Source: Zanthoxylum bungeanum
Taxonomy: Eukaryota > Streptophyta > Magnoliopsida > Sapindales > Rutaceae
Direction: 5' to 3'
Assembly (NCBI GenBank): GCA_019454045.1
Contig: SKCR01023730.1
Location: 1-64,000 of the forward strand
Length of the DNA: 64,000 nt
Position numbers and translations under genes: made by a program
The notes under the pieces: model-generated
Database searches by the model: none
Seen by the model: the letters and a program-made list of their open reading frames with translations, nothing else
What the model was told of the DNA's origin: nothing
In this document: piece after piece, positions 10,236-21,675 of the stretch
Layout of the letters: every line of letters begins with the position of its first letter
Position numbering within the stretch: the stretch's first letter is position 1

Positions 10236-11534
10236 TTATCCCCATGTGAGAAGCTTGGTGGTTGAGGGTTTGGAGGACAAAGGTTTCAGGCAAACCAATA
10301 GTTGATCATGGACGTGGGACGGAGTGGTAATTTGGTAGGGGTTTATGTGTGTATTGGGTTGTTTTTTCTCTGGGTCAGGTATCTTGTGGGAGTCAATTAA
10401 GTCTTGGATCTCATGGCGGAGACGGGTGCAACTGTCAGTGTCATGACCGGGTTGTTGGTGGAAATGGCAGTAGCGGTTCATATTGAGGCTTGGTGGAGGA
10501 GGATTTGGGAGTGGTCTAGGTTCCAAGGGTTTTAAGAGTCCTTCCCTGGTTAATTTCTCAAGTACTTTGGACAAGGGTCTACCCAAGTTAGAAGAGTTCC
10601 TATTCTTGATGGCGGCGACCTCGACAGTAGTGGGCCTGGTCTCAGGAGGTCCTCCAAAATTCCTTCTATTCTGTCCATAGAACTTCCGATTTTCTGCTTC
10701 CTCTTCTTCAATATCTATAACAGTTTCCCTCAACTGTCGAAAGTCATTGATCATTGAGGTCATCCTCCTCAGTTTACCATAGATAGAGGGCTTGGTGCCC
10801 TTGATGATCATTTTAATCTGGTCCTTTTCTGAGGGTCGATTCTGCATTTTCAGAAGCTGGCTCCTCCAGCGATCCACATAGTATTTGAAGCTTTCCTCCG
10901 GCTTCTGCTTGGTATTTTCCAGGTCGCGGAGCGACAAGTCAATCTCCAGATCCGTGACATACTATTTTAGAAAGGCGTCCGCCAATTCCCTCCAATCTTC
11001 CTTAACTTTCCTCTCAAGGCCATGGTACCATACCACGGGCGCCCCTTCAAGCGACATTCCAAACATTTTCTGCACCTGACGCTTTGATAAGCCCACTGCA
11101 CTCATAACTGCAACATACTGGCGGAGATGGACTCTCGGATCCCCATTCCCGCTGAACTTCGCCATATCCGGCATCTTGAACTGAGCAGACAGATGTTCCT
11201 CAAAAGTCATTGCTTCATAATCCATTAAGTCTTCGTCCTTACCCTTCATCTTGCGGGTAACTGATTCTACCTGGTCTCGAAGCTTCTGTAACTCCATCTG
11301 GGACCTAACTGTCCTCCCAGCGGCATAATCAGCCATATCATCATCGAAAGCAGGGATGTCATCCCCCAAACCAATCGGAAGCTCCTCACGCCTCACATTT
11401 TCAGAATTTCCCTCAGCACGGGGCACAGCCATATTTGCCATCGTAGCGGTCAAGGCTTGCAACAGTTCAGTGATCTTTGCAAAACCATTCTCTAACTGAT
11501 CCATACGGGACATCTCGTTACCGGATTCACTCAT
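10236..11534 (-). pseudogene. gag: gag of the Ogre/Tat-like element, one in-frame amber stop
   Basis: The capsid/nucleocapsid polyprotein starts at the ATG 11534-11532 and stays in one frame for 433 codons to 10236, except for a single TAG at 10964-10962 (codon 191). Residues 120-190 hold the retrotransposon gag domain, with FSGNGDPRVHLRQY and a region ending in ADAFLK just before the stop. The second part has the capsid C-terminal helices (ENTKQKPEESFKYYVDRW). A zinc knuckle CHFHQQPGHDTDSC follows, the CX2H variant common in Tat gags. A purine-rich charged stretch precedes it. The stop could be CAG to TAG decay or, less likely, a readthrough site; neither can be settled here. Confidence 0.9.
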
Positions 11535-12674
11535 GCTTTCAACTGTTCTTTTAGTGAGTCTGGTTCCTTCCCTAACCCAAACGGTATTTATAGTGTCTTT
11601 TTAAGACACGGAGGGTGTTAACAATGTATATGTATGCATGATGTGCATAAGAAGCATATAACATATACTAAATCAAATAAAAGTTTAAAACAAATCGGCC
11701 TATTATCATTTTAGAAGATTTTGGGCCAACTGTCATAAGAGTGAACCTGTCCCAGTTTAAATGGCCCAACGAGTTCATGTCTTATGGCAAAGAGCCCAAC
11801 TAAATCCAAATGATAATATTCCGAACACAATCATAAAATAGCCCATTGTTATTTAGAAGCCTTTGGCCCAATCATCATAAGATACGTCCTTGTCCTAGTT
11901 TAAATGGCCCAACAAGCCCATATCTCATGACAAAAGATCCAGATGGATTCAAATAGCAATGTTCCCAAACATAAGCATACAAGGAAGATATCATAAGCAT
12001 AAAATAATAACTTCTACCGTGTGGCCCACCATCATTTCAGAAGCTTTGGGCCTAATTGTCATAAGATACGAACTAGCCCCAATTTAAATGGCCCAGCAAG
12101 TTCGCATTTTTTTGATAAAGAGTCCAATTCATCCAAATGATAATGGTCCTAAAGCACAAGGAAATATTTGTTATAGGCTATATAACCCGGTCTACACATG
12201 GGTTCGTGGGGGTATGGACAAAGACTCTTGCCGGCGAAGGATTACCCACAACTAGGTCTCCCCACTCAAGGGTTCGAGTGACCAAGCAAGAGCACTTTTT
12301 TATACCTTACGGTACATGCCAACAAGTCATGGTGTGTGACTAACTATCAAATGGATTCTTTGTTGCAGATTCCCCAGAGGGAGGGTGGAGCGAGGCTCTC
12401 TTAAGTACCCTAGCCTCTTAGGCTCTTATCGCTTGGTGACAGGAATAAGCAACAAATCCTCCAAATTATTCTGTCACAACAGGCTAATGGTAATGATTAT
12501 TTACGTGCATTCACAGCTTTTCCCCGAAGGGTAGTGAGTGAGGGAAGACACCAAACCATTAAAAAGCCTCAAAATGTCTTTTATCACAACCCCTATTTCA
12601 CACATTTGTAGACACGGTTAATTAAAGCATAAATCTATACATTACAAGGCATTATTTCGGGGCCGATTCTCTAT
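11535..12674 (-). other. Leader between primer site and gag of the Ogre-like element
   Basis: About 1.1 kb without a convincing ORF. It contains phrases repeated about every 150-160 bp, such as TTTAAATGGCCCAACAAG and relatives (near 11756, 11900 and 12080 in plus sense), so part of it is a diverged tandem repeat. Complete Ogre elements often carry an extra ORF here; none is visible. Confidence 0.6.
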
Positions 12675-12691
12675 CCCCAGTGGAGTCGCCA
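12675..12691 (-). other. Primer-binding site matching tRNA-Arg
   Basis: On the minus strand TGGCGACTCCACTGGGG is, from memory of plant tRNA-Arg(ACG), an exact complement of the tRNA 3' end including CCA. It lies 3 bases inside the 5' LTR end at 12695. tRNA-Arg priming is a diagnostic feature of Ogre elements. Confidence 0.9.
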
Positions 12692-13586
12692 GACTGTGGG
12701 AACACGGGAGCTGGGCGACGCATGATGTTCTAGGCTCGGGGGCCTAGTTGGGAGTACGGAGAAGCCAACAGAGGACTAAACCGGGAATAAAGGAGTCGCC
12801 ACCCAGTGTGAACCGGGACAAATATTTAAGGCCGCACTCACCCCTCGCAAGGGAAGACCTCAAACCATTGGGTTCGGAATGGTCCCTTACTTATGCCACT
12901 TGTAATGTAATGATTTATGCAATAATTCAACCAAGCCTATGACATATATTTCCAAGTGCACCACAATCCTAAGTTCACATGCTTAAAAGTAAAGTTTACA
13001 TCTAACATACATGAAATCAAGTCTTACTGCCAAATTCACATGCTTAAAGGTAGGCCTTTGCAACAACAAGCACATAACGTCATAAGAATTCAATCATTCA
13101 TGTAAACATAAACACAAATAGTCCTCGTAACATTTGCATGCAATATAAAGGAAATCAAAATGACGACCAGTAATATTGTAGGCGCATTATGTAAAGAGGC
13201 ATATAAGATATGGTCAAGATAACCGCATGATAAACGAAATCAATACAAACACATAACTTGATAAGATGAAGAAAGACACGAATTTAAACATGTCAAAGAT
13301 GAACAATCAAAGATGTAATTTTACATTAAAGATGAACATGCATAATGTGATACTAAATGATGCAACTAACATGAGTGAAAGAAAGGAATACCGAGAAGAA
13401 GAGAAATACAATATGCGCCTATATCCGTGCAATTACTGCCAATTTTCCATTAAGCATGTTACATGTGGTGCCAGATTATGCAATGATATGTCATATGGAT
13501 GAATGATGTGGAAAAGAAAACATGTCACAACATTGCGCAACAAGAAGAGGAAATAACGTGCATGGTAAAAATGACATTTTGCAAAA

Positions 13587-14410
13587 ACAGTGATAAATAG
13601 TGTAATAAACAGCGCGACAAAACATCATGGCAAAGGTAGCCTTATGGCATTTTCCCTCGAATGGAGGACCTTAAAAACACCCTAGTTAGGCCCATGCGCA
13701 CATATTACATAATCAAATGCAATAAATAAAGAAGCATAAAGAAATGATTTTTGTAAAATAGTGATAAATCGTGTAATAAACAGTGCGGCAAAACATCGAG
13801 GTAAAGGTAGCCTTATGGCGTTTTCCCTCGAATGAAGGACCTTAAAACCACCCTAGTTAAGCCCGTACGCACATATTACATAATCAAATGCAATAAATAA
13901 AGAAGCATAAAGAAAGGATTTTTGTAAAACAGCGATAAATAGTGTAATAAACAGCGCGGCAAAACATCATGGCAAAGATAGCCTTATAGCGTTTTCCCTC
14001 GAATAGAGGACCTTAAAACCACCCTAGTTAAGCCCATGCGCACATATTACATAATCAAATGCAATAAATAAGAAGCATAAAGAAAGAATTTTTGTAAAAC
14101 AGCAATAAATAATGTAATAAACAGCGCGGCAAAACATCATGGCAAATGTATCCTTATAGCGTTTTCCCTCGAATGGAGGACCTTAAAACCACCCTAGTTA
14201 AGCCCATACGCATACATTACATATTCAAATGCAATAAAAAAGAAGTATAAAGAAAGGATTTTTGTAAAACAGCGATAAATAGTGTAATAAACAGTGCGGC
14301 AAAACATCATGGCAAAGGTAGCCTTATGGCATTTTCCCTCGAATGGAGGACCTTAAAACCACCCTAGTTAAGACCATGCGCATACACTACATAATAAAAT
14401 GCAATAAAAA
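13587..14410 (-). repeat. 171-bp tandem array inside the 5' LTR (five copies)
   Basis: Unit starts are at 13587, 13758, 13929, 14099 and 14269, a period of 170-171. It is orthologous to the array at 4582-5410. Copy number is the same in both LTRs, so there has been no expansion since insertion. Confidence 0.92.
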
Positions 14411-15533
14411 AATAAAATAAATAAAGAATATCGGATTTCGTATACCCGATTGAACACATCTCTCGTCCAATCAAGTATACATCATCCGCGCGGCGAAGCC
14501 TCGGGTAAAGGATTTTAACCCCTTTAAGGGGACCTTCATCACACTTGCTAAGCCCATGTGCATCATATCCATATGACATAAATGAATGATATGCGGAAAT
14601 TAAAAGACAGAAAAATTAAACGGCAAATAATCAAATGAACAAGATAACATAAAACCAACAAGTGCCGTTTGCTCAAGTGGTACGTGGAATTGTTGCCCAA
14701 GTACACACCGCACTACCATCCATTCAGATTCGGCTATGAAATTTACGTCTGGGTTTCCATCATATATACCACAAGAGACGACACTTCCATTCATCCAAAA
14801 TCCACAACAAACATCATACACACAACAAATGCCACAAATACAGAAAATATAATCAAAATAAATGACCAGAAATTAAATAAGAATAAGTGTGAAAGATAAC
14901 CTCAGGTCTAACCTTTTTTGTCATCCTCGGACTTGCGTTTCGCGGAGATCGGAAGGGATAAAAGCTCCTTACTCTTCCGGTGCACTAGCTTGACGTTTTG
15001 GCGTCGATTTGCTGCTGTTTTTGATGTGTTTTCTGCTCACTGTTTCAGGTCTTATTATTCTGTTTTGGTGGACTGTTTATGCATGTTTTAGGGGGCTATT
15101 TGTGTTGATGTTTTTGTGATTTTTTAGGGGTTAAATATGCAGTTTTTACTCACTGGTTTGGGGTATTTTGGGGGCTGTTTGAAAGGATGGAACTGCGCAA
15201 GAGGGCTGATGTTTGTGCGTGAAAGGGGTTGCTGTTCTGGTTGTTGTTTCACTTGGATGTGGCTGCTGTTCTGGTTGTTTTTCACATGGATGTTGCTGCT
15301 GTTTATGATGTTATTTTGGTGGTGATTAGGTGCTGTGATGGTGGTGATAGGGGTGTTGTAAATCGGCTAAGGAGAGGGATGGTAGATGTATGGTTCTCGG
15401 CCAAGAGAGAGTGAGATGAAGAGAAAGGTTTCTGGTTGATGTCTTGTAATTTACGTGTGAGATGAGGGATAGGTTGATGTCTTGGGCGTGTATTAGAGAG
15501 AGTGGAGGGGATGGGTGGCTAGGTTAGTGCATG

Positions 15534-15541
15534 TTTATATA
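15534..15541 (-). promoter_or_regulatory. TATA box of the 5' LTR
   Basis: TATATAAA on the minus strand, with transcription expected to start about 30 bases further left. It lies in a short island of ordinary composition between AT-rich and GT-rich tracts. Confidence 0.55.
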
Positions 15542-16321
15542 GAAGAGAGGTAGGGTTTGCCCTTGTCTCACAAGGAAGAGATTTGTTTCCAAATTAGGAG
15601 TGATAGGAATGGTATATAAAAGATTGAGGGGGACAAAATATTTTAAATTAGGAAGTCAACTAATCTAAATTGGTGGATATCTTATTGAATTAGGAAGTCA
15701 ACTAATTTAAATTGGTAGATGTCTTATTAGATTAGGAAGTCAAATATTTGATTATCTTTGATTGGTTAGGATTGATTTTAATTAGGCATATCTTATTTTA
15801 ATTTTAGTATATGAATTATTTAAATTAGGCATGATTTTAGTTTAAGTTGGTAATTGTTTATTTTATGTTTGGTATATGTTTTATTTAATTATTTAATTAA
15901 CTTAATTATTATCTTATTTAATTAATGTTTTAATTTAATTAATATTTATTTAATTTGGGTGTATATTAAGGCTTTGGGCGTGTGGGCTAGGTGTGTGAGG
16001 GGGGCTTGGTTAGGTGTGTGTTGGTTTAGTTAAGTGTTTGGGATATGTTTGTGTGGGCTAGGTGGGTGTGTGGGCTAAATTCATGTGGACTAGGTGTGTG
16101 TGGGCCGGGTTTAGGTGTCTCGGGCCGAGCATAAATTTTAAAACAGAAAACAAACGAGTTACTTGAAGCCAAACTAGTGAACTTTATCCGTCAATGAGTC
16201 AATTCTTGACTCTTCCCTTCCGATGTCCGTTTCCCGCGGTCTCCGTAACTTAAAAGGTAGTTGTCTCCAAATAAGACTCCTCATCGGGTTTCACATGCAA
16301 AAATGCAATGCCTACACTTAT

Positions 16322-18170
16322 TTTGAATAAGGTTCTATAAAAATTGTTAGACAGACTTCATATTAGATATGAACCGGAAAGAAACCGAGTTTCTCATTCC
16401 TAAAGATTTGGGAATGCTGGGCATATGTTTGGATGATACCAAACTAGAACCCAAATCGGATAAGTTTCTATTTGTAGGTTATCCTAAGAAAATCAAAGTA
16501 TAGTACTTATACAACTCACAAGAGAACAATGTAATTGTTGCTCTCCATGCGATTTCCTAAGAGGAATTCCTATATGCAGTGGTAAGTGGGAGGAAAGTAA
16601 AACTCGATGAAAATCGGAGTAATACTATTCCAGGCACCGACTCCTTTACGGAACATAAACAGTTCATCAAAGATGAAATAGAACCACAATATTTGAACAG
16701 ACAAGAACATCATAGTTCGGATAGAGTCAGAAAATAACCAGGGAGGTATAGGTTTCTGATCTCACCTCATGTAGATATCAATCTTATTGAGGAAGACGAA
16801 CGGACTACGTATGAGGAAGTGATACAAGGTATCGACTCCATTTATGGTAAAGTGACATTAAGTCTGAAATGGATTCTATGTATATCAAACAAGTTTGGAT
16901 ACTGGTTGATGTACCAGAAGGAATTTTGCTTATTGGTACTATAAGAATCTTCATGGTAGACATACATAGATGGAAACATACAAATGTACATAGCTAGGCT
17001 TATACAGAAAGGGTATCGTCAAAGACATAATGTCGACTACGATGAAAATTTTTCACCTGTTGCCATGATTAAAACCATTCGGATAATGCTTGCTATGACT
17101 GTATATTTCATTTATGAAATATGACAGTTGGACGCCAAAACCGCTTTCCTTAACGGAAATATTTTGGAGGATGTTTGTATGCAACATCCTAACGGTTTTG
17201 TCGGGCCAAAACATACAAATAAGGTTCGCAAGTTAAACCAATCGATTCATGGATTGAAGCAAGCATTGCGTTCTTGGAACCATGGTTTTGATGTAATCAT
17301 AATGGTTTATGATTTAATTCAAAACGAAAATAATTCTTGTGTATATAAGAGGGTTAGTGGGAGTGTACTATAGATTTATGATGTAATGCTTCTCGGTAAT
17401 AACATTCCTATGCTATAATCAGTGAAAGCTTGGCTTTCATTAAAATTCTCCATGGAATACCTGGGAGAAGCAGACTTTGTTCTAGGAATAAAGATCTACT
17501 GGGATAGATCTAGAAAGTTGCTGACACTTTCTCAATGTCTGTACGTTTTGATATGTACGTGACTTGATGTCTCATAAGCTTTGAGTATATGTAGACGCTA
17601 TAAGGGCAATCCATGTGATGGTCACTGGATTGATGTTAAGAACATCCTTGAGTATCTTGGATGAACCAATGATGCTTTTTGAGAATATGGGGAAATGAGA
17701 TCTTGAGGTGACTATGTTCACTATTGTAAGTTTCCAAACTGATAAAAACGATTGTAAGTCGTAATATGGGTACATATATAGTTTGAATAATGGAACAGTG
17801 AGCTGGAAGTCTTTCAAGCAAGATACTGTTGCCGAATAAACAACAAGAGCGAAAAATTTCTGCAGTTGAGGCAGCAAAAGAAGCATTTTTGGATCTATAA
17901 AATTCCTAATTGGATTAGGAGTAGTTCTATTAGTAGCTGAGCTAGGCTACAGCGCAGGCTAAAGAACCACGGTCTCATCATTGATCCAAGTATGTACTTC
18001 AACTAATTCATCTGATTCGTTCGATCATACATCATGGCGATGTGATGATCGAATAAATCGCATCAGATAATAATCTTGCAAATCCGCAGACGAAAGCTGT
18101 TTCTCAGCAGAAGTTTGAGCGACCCGTACATAGTTCAGGTGTAGGACACCTGAGTGATAGGCTATAGGCC
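16322..18170 (+). pseudogene. Copia A pol, second part (integrase end, reverse transcriptase, RNase H remnant)
   Basis: This continues the family-A pol after the insertion. At 17128-17373 an unbroken stretch starting [16 protein letters not shown] and containing SIHGLKQALRSW is the RVT_2 domain typical of copia. The catalytic YVDD block is damaged, reading roughly IYDVMLL near 17371. Further on, KAWLSLKFSMEYLGEADFVLGIKI is recognisable as the RT end. The RNase H part is very eroded. Stops occur throughout. Confidence 0.82.
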
Positions 18171-18181
18171 AAGTGGGAGAT
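18171..18181 (+). other. Polypurine tract of copia A
   Basis: AAGTGGGAGAT lies directly before the LTR start TGTTGGATAATT. The same tract precedes the LTR of copia B (minus strand, 53206-53196). Confidence 0.75.
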
Positions 18182-19204
18182 TGTTGGATAATTATGTCCC
18201 ATAGCATCACTATTTATACAGAACATGGTGTTGTTGTACAAATTAACTATGTGACAAAGGATATTGCTCTTTTATCATTTGTAATTGGATTATCTGGATA
18301 TATAACTGATAAAAGTCCTTATGATTAGTTCCAGATTAATAAGATATGAGACAATATTAATCCACAAAGGTTTAATCATTAAATATCCCTAGTCGTAGTA
18401 TTATCGAGACTGGACATCGATAATGCGGAATAGGCTAGTATTACACTTGTGATTGTTATAGAAACGTAACGATATAGTTCTCATATATTTAGGTATTGGA
18501 TACTCATGAAAGTGTAATAGGAGGTTCTATTTGCCGATGGTACGGAAACAGCTTCGCTCTAGATAGACCCATCGGAATCCCATTGGTAGTTTGACTATGT
18601 GTCTATGGGAATCCGAATCAGGGTAGGTGTATTTGGTCTTAACTTGAGACTTGCATCGCTAATACTTGCGACAATCAATATACTTTGGTTTTGGTCATCC
18701 AGGGCTTAACAGGTTCTGTTTACGCCTCTTCTGGATATACTGAGAATTGTAGTGTATTGGGTGTGATGTCAAGACGGAAGTATCACTTCAGTCATATGTA
18801 GATGATGATCACGCAGGGATACAGAACTGGTACTCTAAGTGCTATAGCCATCGGTGAAGTATGACTAGGTCATACCTTTCCGATCATAAAGAGACTAGTT
18901 GCTAGTGATCTGATATATGCTTCGTACGGGGCAGACAGAACTCCAGCACCAGGCCTAGCATGTGACATCCGATACTGGATCGTAATACGCAATACTACGT
19001 ATACTACGCCTGATAAAGATCATGTATTCTATAGAAGAATATTTCTAGAGAATTGGGTAGGCAGAATGCTTTGCTAGAAGCCAACCATGTCTTGTAAATC
19101 GATAAGAACGTGGTACCAGGTACGCACGTATTCGGATAGTCCGATAACCTTATTTACTGCCAACATATCCAGGGATCCCTTGGGTCGCATCCCAAATATT
19201 CACC
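18182..19204 (+). repeat. 3' LTR of copia A (truncated end)
   Basis: It starts TGTTGGATAATTATG just after the purine tract. The end is uncertain. The tail seen at 1-151 is absent, and from about 19205 the sequence is related to the next element. I place the end where short GTGTGTGCTTCATGTC repeats begin. Confidence 0.6.
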
Positions 19205-19348
19205 GATGATGTTTGACTTGTGTGTGCTTCATGTCATTGTATACCATTTTGGGATGTTTGACTTGTGTGTGCTTCATGTCATTGTGTACTTGTGTGTGCT
19301 TCAAGTACGCAATGCTGAAGGTGGGACCCACCAACTTCAGCATTGCGT
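19205..19348. repeat. Rearranged junction with direct repeats and a perfect-stem hairpin
   Basis: A 24-mer starting CTTGTGTGTGCTTCATGTC occurs at 19217 and 19262 and partly at 19289. Its source is the internal region at 22749 of the adjacent gag-only copia. It is followed by an inverted repeat with 21-bp arms (19300-19320 and its complement ending at 19348, core ACGCAATGCTGAAG), a further GTGGG/CCCAC pairing and a very short loop. The right arm is genuine LTR sequence and the left arm its inverted copy. Confidence 0.8.
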
Positions 19349-19750
19349 ACTTGAAGAATTGATCCACTTAGATACTTCAGAGGTTTTGAAGAAGGTTGCT
19401 TGGTACAGACTCGGTGAGTTCTTCAGGTTATTATAGTTTAGAGGTAAGAAAGTCGATGAAGTTGTTGTCATAGGTCTTTTACCATCGCTATAAGTTTTTT
19501 CTCATTATAGTGGATTTTGGCCGGTAGCCTAGATACCTTGGGTGATTTTTTACCTGCTCGAGTTTTCCACATCCTTAAAAAAATTATTGTGTTGATTTTA
19601 TTTTCTGCATTGTTATATTTGCTTTGATTTGTTATTATTAGACTTAAGGGTGTTTGTTGCTAATTTATAGAAACAATAATTATGACCTGTCTTAATTTAT
19701 TGTGTTCAATTCCGCATACGGTCGGAACCTCTGACAACTTTGAATTTTCA
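19321..19750 (+). repeat. Partial 5' LTR of the gag-only copia
   Basis: Collinear with 23915-24279 plus 26472-26526. It ends TTTTCA immediately before the primer site. The first half of the LTR is missing. It supplies the uninterrupted sequence (near 19687-19720) matching the solo-LTR insertion site in the 3' LTR. Confidence 0.85.
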
Positions 19751-19752
19751 AT

Positions 19753-19764
19753 TGGTATCAAAGT
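19753..19764 (+). other. Primer-binding site, iMet type (variant)
   Basis: TGGTATCAAAGT differs slightly from the canonical TGGTATCAGAGC and sits two bases after the LTR end. Confidence 0.75.
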
Positions 19765-19792
19765 CTGACTGGGATCTTTGACCCATTTAGCT

Positions 19793-21675
19793 ATGGAGAG
19801 AAGTCGACCCCTAAATTGTCCCTCATTCTTTGATGGGATAGAGTACCTGCATTGGAAGGTTCGCAAAAGAGTGTTCCTTAAATTATTATATAAAAGGGTC
19901 TGTATGTCAGTAGAGTACGGGTGGAAACCTCCCGTTGTTATGGTTGATGAGATCTCTTCTCCTAAAGATAAACTGACTTGGACTAAGGAAGAGTTTGATG
20001 CTAGCAATAGGAACATCAAGGTCATTCAGACTGCTGTTAGATCTGATGAATTTAAAAGAATTTCTATATGTGAGATAACCAATGATGCTTGAGACATCCT
20101 TCAAACTATGCATGAGGACACATTTTCTTTTAAGAATAACAAACTCTAAGAGCTTGATACTATTTTTGAGGTCGCTAGGATGGAAGATGATGATGACCTT
20201 TGATGAGTTCTACACTGATATTAACAATATAGTTAACTCTAGTTTTAACCTAGGCGAGACTATTCTTATAAATATGATAGCTAGAGAAATTTTTAGATCC
20301 CTACCTGACCAGTTTTAGCCAAATATCATTTCTATCGAGGAAAGTAATGATTTAGATCACCTTAAACTAGATGACATTGTAAGAAAACTGCAGGTGTATG
20401 AGAAAAAACTTCTTGAATATAGAAAGCCCAAAACCATAGCAATGAAGATCATAAAAGAAGTTGCACATGATCATTCAAGTGGTGATAATGATGATACTCT
20501 CATGGATCAGAATTTGGCCATGTTTGTAAAAATTTTTAAGAAATTTCTTAAAATGAGAATAGTGGTTATAATATGGATATGGAGGATAAGCCTAAAGAGA
20601 GTAGGCGTAGTAGGAGTGAGTCTAGAAATGATAATGATAACAAATATTGTGTTATTCAATGCCATGAATGTGAATGGTATGGGCATATTAGGTATGAATG
20701 TCCCTCATACCTAAAGTATAAAGGTAAGAAAGTCATGGCGGCCTCACTTAGTGATTCCTAATGTGGCAATACTTCTGATGAGTCTCCTAAAGAGAAAAGC
20801 AATTTAATTTCCTTTACTGCTAGTATGACAGGTGAGAGAGAAGATAATGTTAATGATGTGGTTGTTGGATCAGAATTCTCTCACGATGACTTTGTCGATG
20901 ATGATAGTCTTCAGATAGCCAACACTCAACTGTTTAATGAGAGTCTGGCTATCAAGAAGATGAATATTGAGGTCAATAATATGCTAAAAGAAGTGGAACT
21001 GGATAAGAATCAAGCTCAATCTAATTTTGAGTAAAGCCTTTTGATGATTGATAACCTTGAGTAGAGGAATAAAAGACTAGTTGATAGAGTCAAATTCTTA
21101 GAAGCAGAACTTGAAAATGCTAGAACTTAGCTGTCTGTATTTTCAAGTGGGAATGAGAAACTGGACCTATGTTAGGGATTAGTGTTAAGTCTAATTGTTA
21201 TAAGACGTCATCGTCTAGAGCTGTACCAATCTCTCCTAAATGAGAATTAGGTAAGAAATATGTTATTTATAGTCATGTGATTTCTCATGTTGTTCCCCGT
21301 CCTATTTCCCCACCTTAATCTAGAATTATGGTGGGTAAACCTCGCTCTCGATCGAGGTTAATTTATGCATGTTTACCACATTGTGGCAAAACATGACATA
21401 TTAGGCCTAAGTGTTTCATAATGCACAAACAAAAGAAAAAGCCTAAGCGTGTTCAATCTAGATTTGAGTCGTCAAATCTAGTCAGTCAAGTTTCTACACT
21501 GGTTAAACAGACTCAACTTATTAGTGAGAAATTTACACTGCTAATTATGAGTTCTCATATAAAGGAGACTCGTAAGAAAGTTTGGGTGAGGAAGCAAGAT
21601 GACTTCACATCTACTTATGAATGCCTTGACCCTAGTAGGCATGATAAGAGTTCACTTCGGTGTACTTGTTCTTAA
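19793..21675 (+). pseudogene. gag: gag of the SIRE-like copia (UBN2 family), broken
   Basis: The ATG at 19793 opens a frame with FFDGIEYLHWKVRKRVFL, the entry motif of UBN2/DUF4219 copia gags. It is followed by EFKRISICE and, after a stop, the DILQTMHE block. From about 20200 a second frame has FDEFYTDINNIVNSSFNLGE and RSLPDQF. A CCHC knuckle CHECEWYGHIRYEC lies at 20660-20701, and a second knuckle-like CLPHCGKT/HIRPKC at about 21370-21417 contains a stop. The reading ends near a VWVRKQDD motif typical of this family. At least five stops or frameshifts are present. Confidence 0.85.

Larger units (their letters stand above)
3688..16316 (-). mobile_element. Ogre/Tat-type Ty3/gypsy element with gag only (TR-GAG-like, non-autonomous)
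   Basis: A 12.6 kb element lies on the minus strand. It has two long LTRs (12695-16316 as 5' LTR, 3688-7351 as 3' LTR), both with TG..CA ends in element sense. A 5-bp target duplication CTTAT sits at 3683-3687 and 16317-16321. The primer site matches tRNA-Arg, and a purine tract sits next to the 3' LTR. The 5.3 kb interior carries gag (11534-10236) and then long noncoding DNA with minisatellites. I find no protease, reverse transcriptase, RNase H or integrase on either strand. In the first 290 bases of the two LTRs I count about 15 differences by eye. tRNA-Arg priming and long LTRs are known for Ogre; a pol-less derivative must borrow enzymes in trans (inference). Confidence 0.9.
12695..16316 (-). 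repeat. 5' LTR of the Ogre/Tat-like element
   Basis: This 3622-bp LTR is collinear with 3688-7351. In element sense it starts TGTAGGCATTGC at 16316 and ends CCCACA at 12695. It holds the same 171-bp array, GT-rich minisatellite and TATA box. A second partial tRNA-Arg match lies at 12801-12792. Confidence 0.92.
1..19204 (+). mobile_element. Ty1/copia element A (Tork-like), split by a nested insertion
   Basis: This is a decayed copia retrotransposon reading rightward. It enters the window inside its 5' LTR, has an initiator-Met primer-binding site at 153, a gag zinc knuckle at 2664 and integrase from about 3150. It is cut at 3687 by the Ogre-like element and resumes at 16317 with the reverse transcriptase remnant, a purine tract at 18171 and a 3' LTR at 18182. 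The copy at 57561-59841 is uninterrupted across the insertion point and shows the empty site. Stops are frequent throughout, so no protein is made. The lineage name is inferred from the zinc knuckle and RT motifs. Confidence 0.85.

Noticed and set aside
12675..12691. Fragment of a tRNA-Arg gene
   Set aside because: Only the 3' 17 bases match and they sit exactly at an LTR border, so this is a primer-binding site. The same applies to 61764-61781 (tRNA-Asp).
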